DNA from: Halopiger djelfimassiliensis
Lineage (GTDB): Archaea; Halobacteriota; Halobacteria; Halobacteriales; Natrialbaceae
NCBI RefSeq assembly: GCF_000455365.1
Contig: NZ_HG315685.1
Location: forward strand, 25,006-89,005
Direction: 5' to 3'
Length of the DNA: 64,000 bases
This document shows positions 17,560 through 24,192 of the stretch, one piece after another. The notes under the pieces were generated by a model. The model searched no databases, was not told where the DNA came from, and saw only the letters and a list, made by a program, of their open reading frames with translations. A program made the position numbers and the translations under genes. Each line of letters opens with the position of its first letter. The stretch's first letter is position 1.

Positions 17560-17680
17560 AGGAGGGTCACTCGCCCTAAAGAGCGGGACGTTGACCCTGA
17601 ACGGCGATTACACCGCCTACGACACCGTGTCGGCAGAAGGGGAGTCCCACGCTCAAGCCAACGGCTTTAGCCGTGGGTAG
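17560..17680 (+). mobile_element. 3' remnant of an IS200/IS605-family element
   Basis: An open frame ending at TAG 17678-17680 encodes about 36 protein-like residues (SGTLTLNGDYTAYDTVSAEG, then a tail ending NGFSRG). The stop lies at the foot of a GC-rich hairpin at 17658-17676 (ACGGCT / AGCCGT). This is the CGGCTTTAGCCGTGGG structure found at the right end of IS200/IS605 (TnpB, IS1341-type) elements of haloarchaea. Everything upstream in that element is gone; uvrB ends only 55 bp before. The hairpin stem carries an A where the usual C pairs, consistent with decay. Confidence 0.5.
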
Positions 17681-17807
17681 ATGACTCAATCGTCCATAGC
17701 GTCCGGCCGGCGACCTGTTTCTCCGCCGTCCTTCGGTCACGGGCCGACGGCGCTCGCCGAACCGAGGTCGAACGTCGGGGTCCTCGCCGGAACCGCTCCT
17801 GATCGTC

Positions 17808-18707
17808 TCAAAGCGCGTCGAGGTCCGTTACGGTCGACCGGATCGTTACCGGCGCGACGTCACCGACGTCAGCGGCAGCAGCCTGGGTGATCGACGGCCA
17901 GGCCTCGCGCTCGTCGGCAGCCTTGTAGAGACAGGCTGCGGCGACGCCGCTCGGATTGCGGCCGCCGATCAAGCCCGCCTTGAACAACGCGTTCACGTGT
18001 TCGCGGGCCCGGCGCTCGACGGCCGTCTCGAGTCCGAGCTTCGAGGCGTACCGCGGAAGGTACTCGGTGGGATCGATCGGACCCGTCGGAAGTCCGAACT
18101 CGCGGTTGAGGGCGTCGTAGGCGACCGTGAGTTCGTCGCCGTCGGCGCGGGCAACGGCGACGATTTCGTCGATAGTTCGGGCGTTCGAACGGGTTCGACA
18201 GGTCGCATAGATCGCGGCCGCGGCGAACCCCTCGAGGGACCGCCCTTGGAGCAGCCCCTCGGACTGGGCGGACTCGAACAGAACACAGGCCTGTTCCCGC
18301 GTGTAGTCGGGCAGCGAGAGCGAGGCGTTGACACGCCTGATCTCCGTGAATCCGTAGACTCGGTTTCGTTCGGCCTTCGAGGAGATCCGTGCGCGGTTGT
18401 GCTCCCGTCGCAGTCGCGCGATCTGTTGGCGCTTTCGGCCGGTCACCCGAGAACTGTATCCGACGTCGGAGCCGGTGCCGTAGCCGATTTCGGTCGAGAG
18501 CCCGCGGTCGTGTCTCGAGCGAGTGAGCGGCGCGCCGGTGCGTCGCCGGTCCGTTTCGTCGTCGTCGAACGATCGCCATTCGGGGCCACGGTCGATCGGA
18601 TCCTCGGTGGAAACGAGTCCGCAGTCCTCACAGACCAGTTCGGTCCCCTGCTGTCGTACCGTTCCCTTGCATTCGGGACAGATTACGGGCGAGTCGATCT
18701 CTGCCAT
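17808..18707 (-). CDS. tfb: Transcription initiation factor IIB (TFB)
   Basis: A 299-residue protein. The N-terminal zinc ribbon has CPEC (10-13) and CEDC (26-29), followed by the B-reader region with SFDDDETDRRRTGAP. Two cyclin-like repeats fill about residues 105-299, with TREQACVLFESAQSEGLLQG in the first and GLIGGRNPSGVAAACLYKAA in the second. TFB recruits RNA polymerase to TBP-bound promoters. Haloarchaea encode several TFBs, some with stress- or gene-specific roles, and this copy is outside an obvious housekeeping cluster. The second repeat ends soon after TIRSTVTDLDAL, so the C-terminus is short. Confidence 0.95.
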   Translation of the reverse strand: MAEIDSPVICPECKGTVRQQGTELVCEDCGLVSTEDPIDRGPEWRSFDDDETDRRRTGAPLTRSRHDRGLSTEIGYGTGSDVGYSSRVTGRKRQQIARLRREHNRARISSKAERNRVYGFTEIRRVNASLSLPDYTREQACVLFESAQSEGLLQGRSLEGFAAAAIYATCRTRSNARTIDEIVAVARADGDELTVAYDALNREFGLPTGPIDPTEYLPRYASKLGLETAVERRAREHVNALFKAGLIGGRNPSGVAAACLYKAADEREAWPSITQAAAADVGDVAPVTIRSTVTDLDAL

Positions 18708-18745
18708 TGGTAAGCTTCTTCGTGACAGGTCTGGTCCCGCAATAC

Positions 18746-18754
18746 TATTTAAAT
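18746..18754 (-). promoter_or_regulatory. TATA box of the tfb gene
   Basis: On the minus strand this reads ATTTAAATA, about 39 bp before the tfb start codon, which would give a leader of roughly 15 nt. It lies in an AT-rich tract (18740-18790) that contrasts with the GC-rich surroundings; a second ATAAATATT-like stretch lies farther upstream, near 18774-18786. Confidence 0.55.
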
Positions 18755-18798
18755 CAACCGAATGATTGGAAATTTAATATTTATACGAACCGCGTGAC

Positions 18799-18821
18799 CG
18801 CGTCCCGATCCCCGGGACGCG
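18799..18821. repeat. Perfect 8-bp inverted repeat between tfb and the DUF2071 gene
   Basis: CGCGTCCC, a 7-base loop, then GGGACGCG. It sits between two divergent genes, so a terminator role is unlikely. It could be an operator or an RNA hairpin in a long leader. Confidence 0.4.
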
Positions 18822-18978
18822 TCTCGAGGACGGCGTTCCGGATCGCCGCTCGAGTCGGCAACGCGAGTTTGTTGTCCGGGACCACGACCGTCTACGGTCA
18901 CGGAAGCTGACAGACAGCTATCTAGTTTATACGCCTTCCGGTCGTACGCCGTGATAGCGGTTTGGGCTGTTGCTCGAG

Positions 18979-19749
18979 ATGACAGAACAACGTACGGATC
19001 CGTTTCGATGGCGGCTTTCGGGAAGGACATCGCCGAGTGCTCCCCACGTCGTGTCGATGACGTGGCGTCACGGGCTGTTCGTCCACTGGCCGGTCGACCC
19101 GGAGGCGCTTCGGACGCAGCTTCCCGATCAGGTGACACTCGAGACGCGGGACGGACAGGCCTGGCTCAGCGTGCTTCCGTTCGTGCTCACGGACGTCGGG
19201 ATTCGGCGGACGCCGTCGCCGTTCAGGACGGCCTTTGCCGAACTCAACGTCCGGACGTACGTCCGGTACCGGGGCGATCCCGGGCTGTTTTTCTTCAGCA
19301 TCGACATCGGAAGTTCGCTCGTCGCGACCCTCGTCGATCTGGTGACTCGGTTGCCCGTTTCCCGGGCACGGATGCGGGTCAGCGGCAGCGACGAGGGGAT
19401 CGTCTTTTCGAGTACACGGCTGGACGATGCGTCTCGAACCGCGTCGGCGGACAGGGTTCCGGCACAGTTTGCCGCCACCTACCGCCCCGATGGGCCGGTC
19501 TTTACCCCGGAGCCGGAGACGCTCGCTTACTGGCTCGTCGAACGCCGCCGGTTTTACGCGCCGGCAAACGGGGGCGTTCTGGCCGGCGAAATCGCCCACG
19601 AGCCGTGGCCGCTCCAGCCGGCGACGGTGACGATTCACGAGAACACGCTGTTTGCCGCCAACGACTTGCCGACGCCGGCGGCGGATCCGGTCGTTCACTT
19701 CTGTGATGAACTGTCGATGACCGGTTCGATCCTTCGTCGGCTTTCGTAG
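18979..19749 (+). CDS. DUF2071 (YqjF-like) protein
   Basis: A 256-residue protein. The family signature is visible in VVSMTWRHGLFVHWPVDPEA, then LPDQVTLETRDGQAWLSVLP and FAELNVRTYVRYRGDPGLFF. The C-terminal half (YWLVERRRFYAPANG, EIAHEPWPLQPA) also fits the family, which has an acetoacetate-decarboxylase-like fold. Catalytic function in this family is generally unproven. The frame has another Met three codons earlier. It is the last gene before the sugar porter, from which it is separated by 160 bp carrying that gene's own promoter. Confidence 0.8.
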   Translation: MTEQRTDPFRWRLSGRTSPSAPHVVSMTWRHGLFVHWPVDPEALRTQLPDQVTLETRDGQAWLSVLPFVLTDVGIRRTPSPFRTAFAELNVRTYVRYRGDPGLFFFSIDIGSSLVATLVDLVTRLPVSRARMRVSGSDEGIVFSSTRLDDASRTASADRVPAQFAATYRPDGPVFTPEPETLAYWLVERRRFYAPANGGVLAGEIAHEPWPLQPATVTIHENTLFAANDLPTPAADPVVHFCDELSMTGSILRRLS

Positions 19750-19861
19750 GTGGCTCTCGAGTATCCCGTCCACTCACCGGTTTGCGGCTGCTTGATCCGG
19801 CTTCCGGAGCGAGTACACTTCGATCGAACGCGCCGAACGTCGGAGCCGCGAATCAATCGTT

Positions 19862-19917
19862 ACTTGGTAAATTATAAATAATGTACCGAGTAAATTTTCT
19901 AACCGGATAATGGTTAG
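19862..19917 (+). promoter_or_regulatory. TATA box of the sugar porter flanked by dyads
   Basis: The TATA element ATTATAAATA is at 19871-19880, 30-39 bp before ATG 19910. It is flanked by ACTTGGTA (19862-19869) and TACCGAGT (19884-19891), a 7-of-8 inverted repeat. A second dyad, CTAACC / GGTTAG, spans 19899-19917 and covers the start codon. The 13-mer TTTCTAACCGGAT at 19896-19908 recurs at 24049-24061. This layout suggests a repressor that blocks TBP/TFB binding. Confidence 0.5.
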
Positions 19918-21340
19918 GAATGCTGCCACTCGGCGCAACTCGTTCGTCTACGTGGTTGCTGCGCTCGCCGCGCTCAACGGGCTCCTGTTCGGGTTCGACA
20001 CCGGCGTCATCTCCGGTGCGATGCTGTACATCCGACGGACGTTCGATATGGCGACGATACTCGGCTACTCGGTCGATCCGGCGTACGTCGAGGGTGTGAT
20101 CGTAAGCGGCGCGATGATCGGTGCGATGATCGGCGCGGCGATCGGCGGTCGGGTCGCGGACCGACTCGGACGACGACGGCTCATCCTCGTCGGAGCCGTC
20201 ATCTTCTTCGTCGGGTCGCTCATCATGGCGATCGCTCCGACCACCGAGATCCTGATCGTCGGACGGATCGTCGACGGCATCGGAGTCGGTTTTGCCTCGG
20301 TCGTCGGACCGCTGTACATCTCCGAGATCGCACCGCCGAAGATCCGCGGCTCGCTGGTCTCGCTGAATCAACTGACGATCACCAGCGGCATTCTCATCGC
20401 GTACCTCGTCAACTACGCGTTTTCGGCCAACGGAGAGTGGCGCTGGATGCTCGGACTCGGCATGGTTCCCGCCGCCGTCCTCTTCGTTGGCATGCTCTTC
20501 ATGCCCGAAAGCCCCCGCTGGCTCTACGAACAGGGCCGCGAAAGCGACGCCCGCGAGGTGCTGTCCAAGACCCGCGTCGAGAGCCAGGTCGAGGACGAAC
20601 TCCGCGAAATCAAAGAGACGATCCGCACTGAAACCGGCACCCTTCGTGACCTGTTCCAGCCGTGGGTGCGTCCGATGCTGGTCGTCGGGATCGGCCTGGC
20701 GGTCTTCCAGCAGGTGACCGGCATCAACACGGTCATGTACTACGCGCCGACGATCCTCGAGGCGACCGCCTTCAACGACATCGCATCGATCCTCGCGACC
20801 GTCGGAATCGGTGCGGTCAACGTCGCGATGACCGTCGTCGCCGTCCTGCTGATCGACCGCACCGGCCGTCGCCCGCTGTTGCTCGCGGGACTGGGAGGGA
20901 TGACCGTCATGCTGGCGATCCTCGGGATCGTGTTCTATCTGCCCGGCCTCTCCGGTGCCCTCGGCTGGATCGCGGCCGGGTGCCTGATGCTGTACGTGGC
21001 CTGTTTCGCGATCGGCCTCGGCCCGGTATTCTGGCTGATGATCTCCGAAATCTACCCGATGGAAGTGCGGGGGACGGCGATGGGTGTCGTCACGGTCCTC
21101 AACTGGGCCGGTAACCTGATCGTCTCGCTGACCTTCCTCGGGTTAGTCGACGCGATCGGCCAGTCGGGAACGTTCTGGCTGTACGGCCTGTTTTCCCTGT
21201 TCGCGCTCGTGTTTTGCTACCAGCTCGTCCCCGAGACGAAGGGACGCTCGCTCGAGGAGATCGAAGCCGACCTCCGCGAGACGGCGATCGGTCGCGGTGT
21301 CGACGACGATCAGGCCGGTCCCGCGAAGACGGACGACTAA
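19910..21340 (+). CDS. Sugar porter of the major facilitator superfamily
   Basis: A 476-residue protein with 12 predicted membrane helices. It has the sugar-porter marks in order: GFDTGVISGAM in helix 1, GGRVADRLGRRRLI in loop 2-3, PESPRWLYEQGRESDA after helix 6, QQVTGINTVMYYAPTI in helix 7, DRTGRRPLL in loop 8-9, and the closing PETKGRSLEEIE. It probably imports a monosaccharide with H+ or Na+; the sugar cannot be told from sequence. It is next to an alanine dehydrogenase homologue, a sugar-binding lipoprotein and a chemotaxis transducer, with which it shares a promoter-region motif. Confidence 0.92.
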   Translation: MVRNAATRRNSFVYVVAALAALNGLLFGFDTGVISGAMLYIRRTFDMATILGYSVDPAYVEGVIVSGAMIGAMIGAAIGGRVADRLGRRRLILVGAVIFFVGSLIMAIAPTTEILIVGRIVDGIGVGFASVVGPLYISEIAPPKIRGSLVSLNQLTITSGILIAYLVNYAFSANGEWRWMLGLGMVPAAVLFVGMLFMPESPRWLYEQGRESDAREVLSKTRVESQVEDELREIKETIRTETGTLRDLFQPWVRPMLVVGIGLAVFQQVTGINTVMYYAPTILEATAFNDIASILATVGIGAVNVAMTVVAVLLIDRTGRRPLLLAGLGGMTVMLAILGIVFYLPGLSGALGWIAAGCLMLYVACFAIGLGPVFWLMISEIYPMEVRGTAMGVVTVLNWAGNLIVSLTFLGLVDAIGQSGTFWLYGLFSLFALVFCYQLVPETKGRSLEEIEADLRETAIGRGVDDDQAGPAKTDD

Positions 21341-21437
21341 CGATTGCGGGTCGTCCGCGATCCACGACAGGGGATCGCGTGACTGTTTTCGCGGTCGGGT
21401 CGCCGTCAGTCGAAGTCGACCCCTTCGGACGCCGACG

Positions 21438-22430
21438 TTACTGAGCGGCGTCGATCATGCCGAACTCGTAGCCGACGTCGGTCTCGAGAGCGATCTCGTA
21501 GACGACGTGGGCCGCGGCGACGTCCTGAATGGCGAGTCCGGTCGAGTCGAAGACGGTGACGCCGGTGTCGTCGGTGCGGCCGTCCGTCACGCCGGCGACG
21601 ATCTCGCCGAGTTCGGCGTCGATGTCCGCGTCGGTCAGCGTTCCCTCGCCGTAGGGGACGTTGATCTCGCCCGAGTGGGTACACTGCTTGTGGTCGTCGA
21701 TGACGATCATCGCCTCAAGCAGGAGGTCGTCGCTGAGCTCGTGTTTCCCTTCCGCGTCGGCACCCATCGCGTTGATGTGGGTCTGCTCGCCGACGTCTTC
21801 GGGGGTGACGATCGGCTCCTCGACGGGGGTGACCGTCGAGAGCACGTCACAGTGGCCGGCCTCGGAGATCGATCCGGCACGGACGTCGAACTCGTCGCCG
21901 AAGGCGTCGATGAACCGCTGGACGCGGTCCTCGTCCTTGTCCGCGACGACGACTTCCTCGATCGGCCGGATCGCGCTGATTGCCTCGAGTTGCGTATAGG
22001 ACTGGACGCCGGCCCCGACGATGCCGAGGCTCGAAGCGTCCTCGACGGCGAGGTAGTCGGTGGCGACGGCGGCCGCCGCACCGGTCCGTTTCATCGTCAG
22101 CGTCGTCCCGTCCATGATCGCAAGCGGGAAGCCGGTCTCGGGGTCGGAGTAGATCATCGTCCCGAGGACCGTCGGCAGGTCGTGATCGGCGGGGTTGTCG
22201 GGGTGAACGTTGACCCACTTCAGCCCCGCGGCGTCCCACTCGTCGGTCTCGAGATAGGCGGGCATCGACCGGAAGTCGCCGTTGTACTGTGGCAGGTCGA
22301 TGTAGGATTTGGCCGGCATCTGTGCGTCACCGCGTTCGTAGGCACCGAAGGCCTGCTCGATCGCACGGACGATGTCTGCCATCTGTGCGGCCTCGTCGAC
22401 CTCGTCGCTCTCCAGAAGAAGCGTTTTCAT
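21438..22430 (-). CDS. Ornithine cyclodeaminase / archaeal alanine dehydrogenase family enzyme
   Basis: A 330-residue protein of the OCD/mu-crystallin family. The N-terminal substrate domain has MPAKSYIDLP and LKWVNVHPDNP (the Lys of this motif is catalytic). The Rossmann part has LGIVGAGVQSYTQLEAI and binds NAD(P). The late segment INAMGADAEGKHELS is typical of archaeal members. Family enzymes either reduce pyruvate to alanine or cyclise ornithine to proline; archaeal AlaDH-type is favoured by overall pattern, not proven. It converges with the sugar porter. Its own TATA box lies about 23 bp before the start codon, so the transcript is probably leaderless. Confidence 0.85.
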   Translation of the reverse strand: MKTLLLESDEVDEAAQMADIVRAIEQAFGAYERGDAQMPAKSYIDLPQYNGDFRSMPAYLETDEWDAAGLKWVNVHPDNPADHDLPTVLGTMIYSDPETGFPLAIMDGTTLTMKRTGAAAAVATDYLAVEDASSLGIVGAGVQSYTQLEAISAIRPIEEVVVADKDEDRVQRFIDAFGDEFDVRAGSISEAGHCDVLSTVTPVEEPIVTPEDVGEQTHINAMGADAEGKHELSDDLLLEAMIVIDDHKQCTHSGEINVPYGEGTLTDADIDAELGEIVAGVTDGRTDDTGVTVFDSTGLAIQDVAAAHVVYEIALETDVGYEFGMIDAAQ

Positions 22431-22452
22431 GTCCGTGAATATTGGGGTGCAC

Positions 22453-22462
22453 TATTTATAAA
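22453..22462 (-). promoter_or_regulatory. TATA box of the OCD/AlaDH gene
   Basis: On the minus strand it reads TTTATAAATA, starting about 23 bp before the ATG. Spacing predicts a leaderless transcript. Confidence 0.55.
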
Positions 22463-22562
22463 TTCCGAGAAACCGATCGCCCGTTTTCCAGCGCGGAACC
22501 GGTCTAACGGGCGGGCTGGTGACGACCGCGGTGCCGACTCGATCCGAGCGTCCAGCGGCCGC

Positions 22563-23921
22563 TTACAGCGCTTCGTCGACGTAGGTGGTCAGGAGGTCGT
22601 CGACACGTTCCTTTCCGTCCGCCATCGCTTCTTCGACCGGCGTGCCGTCCTCGATCGCCGTCCAGATGCCTTCGATTTCGGTGCGAACCTGCGGGAACGG
22701 GCCGATCGTCGCACCCTGCGTCGCCGTCGTCGATTCGGAGTCGGCGAGCTGATCGAAGACGACGCCGTAATCGGGGTTCGCGTCGAACCACCCTTCCTGC
22801 TCGAGTTCGTCGATGGTTGTCTCGCGAACGGGGAAGTAACCGGTTTCGCGGTGCCAGGTACGCTGCTGGACGGGGTCGGTGAGCCACGTCAGGTAATCGG
22901 CCGCGGCCGACGTTTTCGCGTCGTCGATCGCCTCGGGTACCCACAGGGACGCGCCGCCGATGACGAGTCCGGTCTGGTCGCCGCCCGGTGCCGGAAGGTA
23001 CGCCGCATCGGCCTCGAAGCCCCCTTCGTTGGCCGCTCGATTGAGCAACGTTTTGATGCTGGCCGTCGAGTAGATGAGGATGCCCGCCGTGCCGTTCGCG
23101 AAGGCGTTTTCCGAGTCGAACCAGCCGTCGCCGACGTGAAAGACCCCGCGGTCCTCGAGATCGGCCCACCACTCGTAGATCTCCCGTGCGGCCTCGGACG
23201 TGAGATTACTCTCGGTCGGGGGGTCCGCACGGCCGTTTTCGTTGTTCACGAGTTCGGCGTTTTGGGTTGCAAACCACTGCTCGATGAACCAGGAAATGTT
23301 CGGGCACGTGATCCCGTTGTCGACCGCTCCGGCCTCGACCATCGCTTCCGCAGCCGCTGTTACCCCCTCGAACGAGCGCGGCGGATCGTCCGGATCGAGG
23401 CCCGCCGCTTCGAAGGCGTCCCGATTGATCATCATGAACGCGTGAGAGGGGTTGAACGGCATCGAGTGCAGCGTTCCGTCGACCCGGTAGTAATCGAGTA
23501 TCGGGTCGATGAAGTCGTCCTCCGGGAGGTCCGGAACGACATCCGCCATCCGCGCGAACTTGCCGCTGTCGATGGCCTGCCTCGTGCCGATCTCGGCGAA
23601 CATCGAGACTGCCGGCGGTTCCCCCTCGGTGACGGCCCCCATCGTCTCTTCGAACACCTCGTCGTAACTGTCGTACTCCACGAGACGAGCCGTGACGTTT
23701 TCGTGGCTCCGGTTGAACTTCACGGTCAGGTCCGCGAAGGTTTCCTCGAGTCCGCCGGTCAATCCGTGCCAGACTTCGATTTCGGTCTCTTCGTCCCCGA
23801 GAAGGTCCGTCGGGAGTGATCCGAGACAGCCGGCGGTCGATCCGACCGCAGCCACACTGCTACCCGCAGCTACCTGTTTGAGAAACGTTCTTCTTTTCCC
23901 CCGCATACTGTCATCTCCCAT
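22563..23921 (-). CDS. Sugar/glycerol-3-phosphate-type ABC substrate-binding Tat lipoprotein, orphan
   Basis: A 452-residue protein. The N-terminus has a twin-arginine signal (KRRTFLKQVAAGSSVAAVGS) and the lipobox STAGC, so it is exported folded and anchored by lipid. The mature part is a cluster-1 sugar-binding fold: EIEVWHGLTGGLEETFADL, VPFNPSHAF-like PFNPSHAFMMINRDAFEAAG, and YLTWLTDPVQQRTW near the end, like UgpB/MalE. No permease or ATPase genes accompany it. It is divergent from a chemotaxis transducer across 271 bp. The downstream gene on the same strand is the AlaDH homologue. ATG 23921 fits the TATA-like sequence at about 23945; 23906 and 23942 are alternatives. Confidence 0.9.
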   Translation of the reverse strand: MGDDSMRGKRRTFLKQVAAGSSVAAVGSTAGCLGSLPTDLLGDEETEIEVWHGLTGGLEETFADLTVKFNRSHENVTARLVEYDSYDEVFEETMGAVTEGEPPAVSMFAEIGTRQAIDSGKFARMADVVPDLPEDDFIDPILDYYRVDGTLHSMPFNPSHAFMMINRDAFEAAGLDPDDPPRSFEGVTAAAEAMVEAGAVDNGITCPNISWFIEQWFATQNAELVNNENGRADPPTESNLTSEAAREIYEWWADLEDRGVFHVGDGWFDSENAFANGTAGILIYSTASIKTLLNRAANEGGFEADAAYLPAPGGDQTGLVIGGASLWVPEAIDDAKTSAAADYLTWLTDPVQQRTWHRETGYFPVRETTIDELEQEGWFDANPDYGVVFDQLADSESTTATQGATIGPFPQVRTEIEGIWTAIEDGTPVEEAMADGKERVDDLLTTYVDEAL

Positions 23922-23975
23922 GACATGACCCATCGCAGACAATGTATTAAGCTATTTTGGGACTCAACCGCCGAT

Positions 23976-24061
23976 ATTCGAATTCCTATACTATTCGAAT
24001 AAATACTATGGTATTTATGAAATATAATTGACTGGTTCTTATATCTCATTTCTAACCGGAT
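23976..24061. promoter_or_regulatory. AT-rich divergent control region with stacked dyads
   Basis: Within the 271-bp spacer between the binding-protein and transducer genes are two copies of the palindrome ATTCGAAT (23976-23983 and 23993-24000, 17 bp apart). A perfect 8-bp inverted repeat follows (ATAAATAC / GTATTTAT, 23999-24018, 4-bp spacer). The 13-mer TTTCTAACCGGAT at 24049-24061 is shared with the sugar-porter promoter. The whole region is far more AT-rich than the genome around it, and the remainder up to 24192 shows no gene. Confidence 0.5.
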
Positions 24062-24192
24062 TTATCTCCATATACTTCGACAGGAAAAACAATATTTTCT
24101 ATTCATATACTAACAACACTGAAAATGAAACAATATTCTTATTAATAGGTCTTGGTAGTAACACTTTACTTACTTCATTACAGTTCGAGCAT

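Noticed and set aside
15006-17570. An 854-codon open frame antisense to uvrB
   Set aside because: UvrB is unambiguous on the other strand. Only the final 90 codons (15006-15278) are likely a gene.
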